Positions 24,042 through 30,336 of a DNA stretch of 58,453 nt are shown here, piece after piece. Source of the stretch: Betaproteobacteria bacterium (GTDB taxonomy: Bacteria; Pseudomonadota; Gammaproteobacteria; Burkholderiales; SG8-39); contig CANKMT010000024.1 of NCBI GenBank assembly GCA_947482825.1, positions 1 through 58,453 of the forward strand, written 5' to 3'. The position numbers and the translations under genes are program-made. Numbering within the stretch: the first letter of the stretch is position 1; each line of letters begins with the position of its first letter. The notes beneath the pieces were generated by a model. That model saw only the letters and a program-made list of their open reading frames with translations, was not told where the DNA came from and searched no databases.

Positions 24042-24241
24042 GCCCCGTTCAGCACCCGCGCGATCCGCATCCGGCGCTCGTCATCGAGGCGATTGAAATG
24101 CGCATGCGAACCGCGCGTCACTCCGCGCGCAACTTTTGGAGCGGCAGTGCGCAACATCGCGTCCAGGGCCTTCCCGCGCCGGTAGGCGAGAACCGGATCA
24201 GGCTCGAATTCGGAGCGATTGCGAGTGCCGACGATGCGCAT
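24038..24241 (-). CDS. Small protein paired with nucleotidyltransferase
   Basis: 67 residues from MRIVGTRNRSEFEPDPVLAY. Basic, helical in appearance (RRGKALDAMLRTAAPKVARG), with no recognised domain. It is translationally coupled to the downstream nucleotidyltransferase gene, so it is probably the antitoxin or partner of that protein. The function is inferred from position only. Confidence 0.55.
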   Translation of the reverse strand: MRIVGTRNRSEFEPDPVLAYRRGKALDAMLRTAAPKVARGVTRGSHAHFNRLDDERRMRIARVLNGA

Positions 24242-24345
24242 GACGGGAAGTGTAGGAGGCTTCCATCGTCCGGGCAAGATTCACTGCGCCGATCTGCCGG
24301 GCTCGAGCACGCTCTTTTGGCCGCGAATCGCGCCGCTTCGCCTCT

Positions 24346-24368
24346 CAGTCTGCATCCCACACGGGGCG
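24346..24368 (-). pseudogene. Tiny remnant of the amidohydrolase 3' end
   Basis: The run CTCAGTCTGCATCCCACAC at 24345-24363 matches the end of the intact amidohydrolase gene (28880-28900 region) almost exactly. It corresponds to the last residues PVWDAD and stop. It is too short to code. It lies about 55 bp before repeat B copy 1, in the same order as the longer remnant before copy 2. Confidence 0.5.
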
Positions 24369-24420
24369 ACGCAGAGACCGACAAACCCGCGTGAGCGGGG
24401 AGTTCTGTGAAAACTCCGCG

Positions 24421-24495
24421 CAAATTGATCGCTTCCCGGTCCGGCGATACCGTCGCGCATGGAGAAACAGATGGCTTGAATTTCCTGTCGCCCGG
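24421..24495. repeat. Repeat B, copy 1
   Basis: About 70 bp shared with 27673-27743 and in part with 25513-25570. Conserved blocks include AAATTGATCGCTTC, CCGGCGATACCGT, GCATGGAGAAA and TTGAATTTCC. It sits immediately before the promoter of the RHH/MazF module. Confidence 0.75.
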
Positions 24496-24510
24496 GTTTG
24501 AAGCTATACT

Positions 24511-24530
24511 TGTTCAACAATTGTTAAACA
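24511..24530. promoter_or_regulatory. Inverted repeat, likely operator of RHH/MazF module
   Basis: TGTTCAACAA / TTGTTAAACA, 10-bp arms with one mismatch, directly after a TATACT -10-like hexamer and 12 bp before the antitoxin ATG. It shares GTTCAACAATT with the operator at 12709-12727. Confidence 0.6.
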
Positions 24531-24542
24531 TTTGGTGAAAAC

Positions 24543-24749
24543 ATGCTCGGTATCCGGCTGGAACGTCAACTCGAGGCTCGGCTGGAGGCGCTTGCCGAGC
24601 GCTCAGGCAAGCCAAAGAGTTACCACGCCCGCGAAGCGATTCGACGTTATTTGCTGACTGACGAAAGTGAAGCGAGGCGCCAGTCGATATCGGCGAGTGC
24701 GGCGGCGGACGACGAGTTCGAGAGCGACACGCGCGGTTGGAGCAAATAG
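24543..24749 (+). CDS. Ribbon-helix-helix antitoxin
   Basis: 68 residues: MLGIRLERQLEARLEALAER is the RHH strand and helix, KSYHAREAIRRYLLTDESEA the second helix, and an acidic tail (AAADDEFESDTRGW) is suited to masking an RNase. It precedes a MazF/PemK-type toxin gene by 3 bp. An operator-like inverted repeat lies just upstream. Confidence 0.82.
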   Translation: MLGIRLERQLEARLEALAERSGKPKSYHAREAIRRYLLTDESEARRQSISASAAADDEFESDTRGWSK

Positions 24750-24752
24750 CGC

Positions 24753-25130
24753 ATGGCCTCCCGCGGAGGCGGCGAGAGCGGCCAAACCAAGCCATCGCTC
24801 GAGATCAGCCGCGGCGATTTCGTGCTCGTCGTGAGCGTCGGCGATTACGGCAAGCCACGCCCCGCGCTTGTGGTGCAGTCTGATTTGTTTAACGGCACCC
24901 ACCACAGCGTGACCATTTGCCTCGTCACCAGCACGCTGGTGGATGCGCCGCTATTTCGCATCCCCATTCGGCCCCTGAAGCGAAACGGTCTTGCCGTGAA
25001 TTCGCATGTCATGGTCGATAAAGTGCAGACAGCGAGGCGCGATCGCGTCAAGAAGGTGATTGGTTCGGCGAGTCAGACCGAGATGGTTGAGGTTGATATT
25101 GCGCTGCGTGCTTGGTTGGCGCTTGACTGA
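24753..25130 (+). CDS. MazF/PemK-type endoribonuclease toxin
   Basis: 125 residues. After a short unstructured start, ISRGDFVLVVSVGDYGKPRPALVVQ gives the SH3-like core with the conserved GDYGKPRP loop (catalytic Arg), then TICLVTSTLVDAPLFRIPI and SHVMVDKVQTARRDRV (conserved Asp-Lys region). MazF proteins cut mRNA at short sequences. It appears intact and is paired with the RHH antitoxin upstream. A 125-bp stretch without recognisable content follows. Confidence 0.88.
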   Translation: MASRGGGESGQTKPSLEISRGDFVLVVSVGDYGKPRPALVVQSDLFNGTHHSVTICLVTSTLVDAPLFRIPIRPLKRNGLAVNSHVMVDKVQTARRDRVKKVIGSASQTEMVEVDIALRAWLALD

Positions 25131-25254
25131 TTACGGGTTTACGAACACCGGCGAGGGCAAGCACTTTCGAGTATTTGCCCAAGCCGGCAAAGGTGTAATC
25201 CCGAGAGCAAGCAATACCAATGCCGCTTCACGCCTGTTCATCCGATCGCGCGCC

Positions 25255-25470
25255 GCTCACTCCGCGTCCCACACAGGGTAGCTTTGCGGCGACAGCGCTT
25301 CGACGCCACGCCCGGCCCAGTCGCCGCTGCCCATGTTCGCCCACATCCGCTCGCCGGCCTTCTGCAGGCGCCCCGCCATGGCTTTCATGTCGGGCGCATC
25401 TGGAATCACGCCGTCGACCAGGACGCTGCGTCCGTTCACGATCACCGTATTCACGTCCGCCGGGTCTCTT
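25255..25470 (-). pseudogene. Duplicate 3' end of an amidohydrolase gene
   Basis: About 70 codons nearly identical to the end of the intact amidohydrolase at 28885-30324: DVNTVIVNGRSVLVDGVIPD, MKAMAGRLQKAGERMWANMG, then GRGVEALSPQSYPVWDAE. Differences are scattered single bases, mostly third positions. Upstream homology ends abruptly at about 25470. It has no start or catalytic part. It points to an old segmental duplication of the amidohydrolase locus. Confidence 0.88.
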
Positions 25471-25512
25471 CCAGGCGGCCTGATACCCACGGCGAAACCG
25501 GCTCTGCAACAG

Positions 25513-25570
25513 GGCCGACAATACCGTTGTGCATGGAGAAAAAGAGGGTTTGAATTTCCGATACGCCCGG
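25513..25570. repeat. Repeat B, copy 2 (partial)
   Basis: Contains the ATACCGTTGTGCATGGAGAA and GAGGGTTTGAATTTCC blocks and the following ATACGC, as in copy 3, but lacks the AAATTGATCGCTTC left end. It lies between the amidohydrolase tail remnant and the DUF6516-like/HTH module. Confidence 0.72.
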
Positions 25571-25701
25571 GCGGACCGGGTGATCGAATGACGCTCGAAC
25601 GCCAGCAGCAAGGCTTTGCGGTGGCGGTTGAAAGGCCCCGGATCAGATCCAGAAACAGACCTGCCCGGGTTGAACCTATCAAACTCTGATAATATCGAAA
25701 C

Positions 25702-26064
25702 GTGAACGCCGGTTTTCAGGATCTCCAGGCACTGCTCGATCTGGATGGTACGGAGATCGAGCTTATGGATGGCCGGTTTATTGCCAGGTTCGCGGCGCAT
25801 ACGGTGGCACCTTCTGCGGAAGTTCCCCATGGCATCAAGTATTCGCTGACATTGCATCGCGGAACAGGGCAACGCGTGCTGGGTTTCGACAATGCCCATC
25901 CGATCAGTATCAGGAAAGGCCGTTTCGTCGCACGACCGACTGAAGCCGATCACTGGCATTACGGACCCGGCGAAGCAGTGAAGAAATACCCGTTTCAAAG
26001 CCCCGGGAAACTGCTGGAGGATTTCTGGGCGGAAGTAGAAAGATTTACCGGCATCGAGGAGTAG
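25702..26064 (+). CDS. DUF6516-like small protein, putative toxin
   Basis: 120 residues with a GTG start at 25702. Core features: IELMDGRFIARFAAHTV, HGIKYSLTLHRGTGQRVLGFDN and ADHWHYGPGEAVKKYPFQSPGKLLEDFW. These resemble the family annotated as DUF6516/TumE-like toxins, which occurs with an HTH partner exactly as here. It precedes the HTH gene by 5 bp. The molecular activity is not evident from motifs. The assignment rests on similarity from memory and on gene pairing. Confidence 0.6.
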   Translation: MNAGFQDLQALLDLDGTEIELMDGRFIARFAAHTVAPSAEVPHGIKYSLTLHRGTGQRVLGFDNAHPISIRKGRFVARPTEADHWHYGPGEAVKKYPFQSPGKLLEDFWAEVERFTGIEE

Positions 26065-26069
26065 ACGAC

Positions 26070-26450
26070 ATGAGCCATACCGTAAAAATCGGAATCACTT
26101 CCTACGCTAACATCAAAGCGCGCACCATCGCCATCGCCAAGCGCCAGTACAAGCCCCGGCCCGGCGATCCCAAAGTGTGGCTGACCTCCTTCAAGTCGCT
26201 GGCCAGCGCGCTGTCGGAAGAAAACCGCGAACTGCTCAAACTCATCCGCAAGCAACGGCCGGAATCCATCGCCCAGCTCGCCGAAATGACCGGACGCAAG
26301 ACGAGCAACCTGTCGCGCACGCTCAAGACGCTGGAGCGCTGTGGCATCGTTGCCCTCAAGGAGTCGCGTACCAAACTGCGGCCAGGTGGACGATCTCCCG
26401 TCAAGCCAGTCGTACTCGCCGGGCGGTTTGATTTCAAGTTCGTACTCTAA
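26070..26450 (+). CDS. HTH-domain protein, putative antitoxin/repressor
   Basis: 126 residues. A winged-helix segment (RPESIAQLAEMTGRKTSNLS, then RTLKTLERCGIVALKES) occupies the middle to C-terminal part, with LASALSEENRELLKLI before it. Such HTH proteins pair with DUF6516-like proteins and are annotated as TumA-type antitoxins. The gene ends 10 bp before a truncated ABC binding-protein gene. Confidence 0.65.
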   Translation: MSHTVKIGITSYANIKARTIAIAKRQYKPRPGDPKVWLTSFKSLASALSEENRELLKLIRKQRPESIAQLAEMTGRKTSNLSRTLKTLERCGIVALKESRTKLRPGGRSPVKPVVLAGRFDFKFVL

Positions 26451-26459
26451 AGGGTTCGA

Positions 26460-27242
26460 ATGAACCGCCGCGACACGCTCGCTGCACTGCTTGCACTCGG
26501 CACCTTGCCGGCGATCGCCAACGCCAAGCCGGCCCCTGCCCGCCTCGCATGGACCGGAGACGGCACGCCTGCTGGTGGCACTGAAAATCTCGTCGCCTTG
26601 CATGACGGCCTGCGTGAAAATGGTCTCGTTGACGGCAAGGACTACGTCCTTGATCTGTTCTGGGCCGATGGAAAGTACGAGCGCTTCCCGGCGCTGCTGG
26701 CGGCCGCCCTGGAGCGCAAGCCATCGATCATTCTTGTCTCCACCGTGGCGTCGGTGCGCGCCGCGCAGCAGGCGACGAAGGCGATTCCAATCGTATTTTT
26801 AGGAACCAATGACCCGGTTGGAAGCGGCCTGGTCGCGAGTCTCGCACGGCCAGGGGGAAATACCACTGGAATGGCGACAATGGTCAATGACCGGGCCGCG
26901 AAATTGGTCGAGTTCGTTCGCGAGGCCTTGCCGAAGGCAAAACGGATCGCCCTGCTGATCAATCCGCTCAATCCGTCCAATCGCCCCGCATTTCAAGGTA
27001 TCCAGTCGGCTGCAGCCAGCCTGGGAATGACCGCTGCAGCGTTCGAAGCCGATTCGCCCGGACGTATCGCAAGTGCATTCGCGGCCTTATCTAAAGCGAG
27101 GTCCGAAGCGCTCCTGACGGGATTCGACGCCATGCTTGCCGCGGAGCGTGGACAAACTATCGCCTTGAGCATTGCGCACAAGGTTCCCATCGTTACGACC
27201 AATTTACTCTATGCCGTTTCCGGCGCATTGATCTGCTTTGGC
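26460..27242 (+). pseudogene. Truncated ABC transporter substrate-binding protein
   Basis: About 261 family residues: a Tat/Sec-like start MNRRDTLAALLALGTLPAIA, GLRENGLVDGKDYVLDLFWA, IPIVFLGTNDPVGSGLVASL and ARPGGNTTGMA, the marks of the DUF534/TrpX-like ABC binding family. Homology stops after YAVSGALICFG at about 27242, where about 60 C-terminal residues should follow. Beyond this point the frame runs antisense through a Fic-gene remnant. It may be secreted but is unlikely to fold normally. No permease or ATPase genes adjoin. Confidence 0.82.
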
Positions 27243-27279
27243 ACGCCGAGAAGCGCGACGCACGGCCGGGCTGCCCTTT

Positions 27280-27650
27280 GTTGCTTGAGCGTGTTGCGGC
27301 TTGCGCCGGTGAGCCGGATCGCATCCCCCATTCTGACGCGGCCGTGCTCGCGTGCGAACTCGACGATCTGCAGCGACAACTTTGGCAGAGGCGCGAGCAC
27401 CAGTCTCTCGCGCTCGAGCTTCGTCTCGAGGCGGCGTACCTGCTCGGCGAGCGAACGCAGAAAGAACACCGCCCACATGCCGATCCGCAGCAGTGGATAG
27501 AAGCGCATGGCGCCGGCCTCGTCCTGCATCCACGTGAGCAGCTCGTTCATCAACCGAGGCGGGTCGAAGGGCGTGGAGGTTTCGAACACCACGCCGATTT
27601 GTACGCCGTCCGCATCGGAGGCGACAACGCTGTTGGGGGTGGTCTTGCAA
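27280..27650 (-). pseudogene. Fic family protein remnant lacking the Fic motif
   Basis: The frame holds GVQIGVVFETSTPFDPPRLM and NELLTWMQDEAG, then AVFFLRSLAEQVRRLETKLE and IVEFAREHGRVRMGDAIRLTG with RNTLKQ, which are the parts before and after the catalytic core of Fic AMP-transferases with a C-terminal winged helix. The HPFxDGNGR active-site segment and about 60 surrounding residues are absent: RFYPLLRIGM runs straight into WAVFFLRS. The N-terminal half is replaced by repeat B and the C-terminus by the ABC binding-protein remnant. Confidence 0.75.
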
Positions 27651-27672
27651 TTGCCGCGATGCCATGCATCCG

Positions 27673-27743
27673 AAAATTGATCGCTTCTCGGCCCGGCGAT
27701 ACCGTTGTGCATGGAGAAAAAGAGGGTTTGAATTTCCTATACG
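27673..27743. repeat. Repeat B, copy 3
   Basis: Full-length match to copy 1: AAATTGATCGCTTC, GGCCCGGCGATACCGTTGTG, CATGGAGAAAAAGAGGG, TTTGAATTTCC. It truncates the Fic remnant on its left. On its right is a 26-codon open fragment (KLNREVGSQWVAIARELGVT, then LD and stop at 27819) that I cannot assign. Confidence 0.75.
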
Positions 27744-27819
27744 CGAGAAGCTCAACCGCGAGGTCGGATCGCAATGGGTCGCGATCGCGCGCGAGCTGGG
27801 CGTGACGCTCGACTGACCG

Positions 27820-28020
27820 CTATTTTTTTGTTGCACTCCCCGGGTCGACGGGCGACGCTGGCATGCGAGGCATCGCCGCCAGCTGCTCGGAAAGTTCGCC
27901 GAGTTCCTGCATCGCCAGCAACCGCTCGCGCACCGACAGCGCCAGCGCGACGCGAAGCTGGGCGCGGCGGCTGCCTTCCCAGGTCGCGTTCGACCAGTCG
28001 GCTTGCGGAGCGTCGCTCAT
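27820..28020 (-). CDS. Small protein paired with nucleotidyltransferase
   Basis: 66 residues, MSDAPQADWSNATWEGSRRA, with a helical stretch RVALALSVRERLLAMQELGE. Similar short proteins opening with a Trp-x-x-x-x-Trp-Glu-Gly-type segment follow nucleotidyltransferase genes in many genomes. Its ATG overlaps the nucleotidyltransferase stop (28017-28020). Probably the partner of that protein; function unknown. Confidence 0.6.
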   Translation of the reverse strand: MSDAPQADWSNATWEGSRRAQLRVALALSVRERLLAMQELGELSEQLAAMPRMPASPVDPGSATKK

Positions 28021-28526
28021 CGCTTGTGCTGTTCTTCCAGGATCATGCGGAGGTGCTCGATATCATCCCGGTCGCGCGCGCGATTGGCAAGTTCCTTCAT
28101 CGCGATCAGGGTGGGGATGGAAACAAAGCGTACGACCGTCCCGGGTGAGAGTTCCGCCTGCAGCGCGGCCGCATACTCGGCGTCGAAGTCGAACGGATCG
28201 CTGACGAAAATGTCCACGGTCGCGGTCCGGTGCCGGTCACTATGGAAGTTCAGCACCATCATTCCTTTGTCTCGGATCCATGCAGCGCGCTGCGCGGGAT
28301 CCGAGAATTGCGCCGCCGTTACAGGAACTAGCGGCCGATAGCCCAGGCCGGCGAGGGCGGAAAATGCAGGGAGGATGTTCTCCTGGTTGAGCTGCACGAC
28401 GAGATCGACGTCGTGCGTGAGGCGTACGTAACCATGCGCATTCACCGCCAGCCCGCCTGCGACGAGATAGCGCACGCCCTCCCGGTTCAGGGCGGCGGCG
28501 ATGGCTTCGAAGGACGACACTTTCAT
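28017..28526 (-). CDS. Nucleotidyltransferase-fold protein, AbiEii/MNT-like
   Basis: 169 residues from MKVSSFEAIAAALNREGVRY. LVAGGLAVNAHGYVRLTHDV with Gly24-Gly25, Asp39 and Asp41 is the nucleotidyltransferase signature; a third acid may be in TVDIFVSDPFDFD. The C-terminal MKELANRARDRDDIEHLRMI is typical of the family. It is translationally coupled to the small downstream gene, here with the enzyme first. The other nucleotidyltransferase module in the island has the reverse order. Likely a toxin-antitoxin or defence pair. Confidence 0.78.
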   Translation of the reverse strand: MKVSSFEAIAAALNREGVRYLVAGGLAVNAHGYVRLTHDVDLVVQLNQENILPAFSALAGLGYRPLVPVTAAQFSDPAQRAAWIRDKGMMVLNFHSDRHRTATVDIFVSDPFDFDAEYAAALQAELSPGTVVRFVSIPTLIAMKELANRARDRDDIEHLRMILEEQHKR

Positions 28527-28631
28527 CGCCGCAGCATAGCGCAGCACGACGCAAACGGCCGGATAGGTCGTTAGCGTCAGCTTCGCTGCCTGCGGCGTGG
28601 CATCCCAAAGCGTTCGAGCTTGCCCCTGATT

Positions 28632-28760
28632 TACGCATCTCATACCCGCCGGGTGATCGCCAACGAACGACTCAAGCGCGATGGCGCGGGTGATATCGTG
28701 CTGTAACTCAAGAGCGCGTGGCGCGACGGCACCACGCACATCAGGATGTCGCCTCTGGAA
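28632..28760 (+). pseudogene. IS91-type transposase fragment
   Basis: Translation gives HTRRVIANERLKRDGAGDIV, then a TAA stop, then LKSAWRDGTTHIRMSPLE. This matches the part of IS91-family transposases just before the HLIRFHGV region. The in-frame TAA, absence of both ends, and the junction with repeat A straight after MSPLE show it is debris. No IS91 terminal sequences were identified. Confidence 0.6.
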
Positions 28761-28764
28761 TGCC

Positions 28765-28828
28765 GTGGCAGCATTTCGCCCGCAAAGTCAGTAAAGACGC
28801 GGGCCTCACGCCGAAAATGGCAGCAATT
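28765..28828. repeat. Repeat A, copy 3
   Basis: Boundary motifs begin at 28766 and 28818, again 52 nt apart; the interior retains ACGCGGG and CCGAAAA but is more diverged than copies 1 and 2. It joins the IS91-type fragment on its left and lies about 57 bp from the stop of the minus-strand amidohydrolase gene on its right. Confidence 0.65.
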
Positions 28829-28884
28829 CTCCGCATGTGTTCGCCACCGATGGCAAGTTCACCACATCACCGCCGCTGCACCGC

Positions 28885-30324
28885 TCAGTCTGCATCCCAC
28901 ACAGGGTAGCTCTGCGGCGAAAGCGCTTCGACGCCACGCCCGGCCCAGTCTCCGCTGCCCATGTTCGCCCACATCCGCTCGCCGGCCTGCTGCAGTCTTC
29001 CCGCCATGGCTTTCATGTCCGGTGCATCGGGAATCACGCCGTCGACCAGGACGCTGCGCCCGTTCACGATCACCGTGTTTACGTCCGCCGTCTGGGCACT
29101 GAAAACGATGTTCCTGATCGGGTCGCGCACAGGGGACATCGACACGCTCTGGGCCGCCCAGATCACGAGGTCGGCCTTGGCGCCGGCGGCGATGCGTCCG
29201 AGGTCTTCGCGGCCGAGCGCCCTTGCGCCGCCCAGCGTGGCCGCGTCGAACACGTCCGCCGCAGTCGCGACCTCGGTCTGCCTTTCGATGATCTTGCCGA
29301 CGACTGCCGCGTAGCGCATCGCTTCGATCATCGATTGCGGCGCGGTGTCGGTGCCCAGCGTCATGTTGATCCCCGCCTTGAGGTAGCGCGGGAAGCTCTC
29401 CATCGCGATGCCGCGGCGCGCGAATACCCAGGGCGCGTGCGCCACCGAGCAACCCGAAGCGGCCATCACGCCAATATCGTCACCCGCGTACTGCGCCCAG
29501 CTACCGCCGGCGATGATGATCGCGTGGCCGAGAATCACATCGGGCGCAAGGAAATCGATGTCGCGCAGCCATTCGATCGGCGAGCGGCCGTGGCGCTGCA
29601 CCATCTCGTGGAACTCGTTCACCGATTGCGCCGCGTGTAGCGTGACCGGCACACCCAGGCGCGTGCCCGCGGCGCGCGTACCGCGCAACAGGGCTTCGGT
29701 GCAGGTGTCCACCTGCGAGGGCGAGAGCAGCCCCTTGACCAGCCCGCCGTGCGTGCCGTCGTTGCGCTCGATCCAGTCGATCGCCCGAGCGAAAGCCGCC
29801 GTGCCCGCCGCTTCGTCCCACTGGTACTTCACCGTCCGGCCGTCGTCGGTATACCAGCGCGCCGACCGATACATCGGTCCGACGTAGGTGCGCAGGCCGA
29901 ACCGCGCCGCCTGTGCCGCCGTGTACTCGGGCACCGGGCCAAGTTCGAGCGCGGTGGTCGTTCCGCCGTGTAGCAGTTCCATCATCGAGAACTCGACGCA
30001 GGCATGGGCGGCATCCAGGTCCTGCGCCGCCGAGCGGGCCGGCAGCATCTCGAACAGGCCGCTGTTGTAGAAATTGCGCTTGCCCTGGTCTTCGACGAAC
30101 GACTTGTCCAGCGGCGAGCCGGCCATGTGGCTGTGCGTGTCGATGAACCCGGGCGCGAGAATCCGGCCGTTGGCGTCGATCGTGACGTCGGCATGGCCGG
30201 CGAACTTGCGGCCGACGAAGACGATCGTATCGCCCTCGAAGACCACCTCGCCGTCGCGCAGGATGCGATGCCCGGCGCCGTCGTGCGCGATGATGGTGGA
30301 GGCGCGGATCAGTGTGCGCGGCAT
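28885..30324 (-). CDS. Amidohydrolase family protein (metal-dependent deaminase/hydrolase)
   Basis: 479 residues. The metal site is visible as GFIDTHSHMAG (strand 1), the later LHAAQSVNEFHEM and LGHAIII histidines, and the catalytic Asp in LGTDTAPQSMIEAM. The C-terminal composite beta domain holds GAKADLVIWAA and VIVNGRSVLVDG. It resembles the branch with S-adenosylhomocysteine/guanine deaminases and triazine hydrolases such as AtzB. It is the last gene of a minus-strand transporter-amidohydrolase run, 12 bp after a paralogue of identical length. Pieces of its 3' end occur at 25255-25470 and 24346. Confidence 0.87.
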   Translation of the reverse strand: MPRTLIRASTIIAHDGAGHRILRDGEVVFEGDTIVFVGRKFAGHADVTIDANGRILAPGFIDTHSHMAGSPLDKSFVEDQGKRNFYNSGLFEMLPARSAAQDLDAAHACVEFSMMELLHGGTTTALELGPVPEYTAAQAARFGLRTYVGPMYRSARWYTDDGRTVKYQWDEAAGTAAFARAIDWIERNDGTHGGLVKGLLSPSQVDTCTEALLRGTRAAGTRLGVPVTLHAAQSVNEFHEMVQRHGRSPIEWLRDIDFLAPDVILGHAIIIAGGSWAQYAGDDIGVMAASGCSVAHAPWVFARRGIAMESFPRYLKAGINMTLGTDTAPQSMIEAMRYAAVVGKIIERQTEVATAADVFDAATLGGARALGREDLGRIAAGAKADLVIWAAQSVSMSPVRDPIRNIVFSAQTADVNTVIVNGRSVLVDGVIPDAPDMKAMAGRLQQAGERMWANMGSGDWAGRGVEALSPQSYPVWDAD

Positions 30325-30336
30325 GGGGTCTTCAAA

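Noticed and set aside
27741..27819. Separate gene after repeat B copy 3
   Set aside because: Only 26 open codons without a start; at best the end of a lost gene.
21435..28884. attC array in the toxin-antitoxin island
   Set aside because: Repeats B and the amidohydrolase tails lack paired RYYYAAC/GTTRRRY ends and are not regularly placed between modules.
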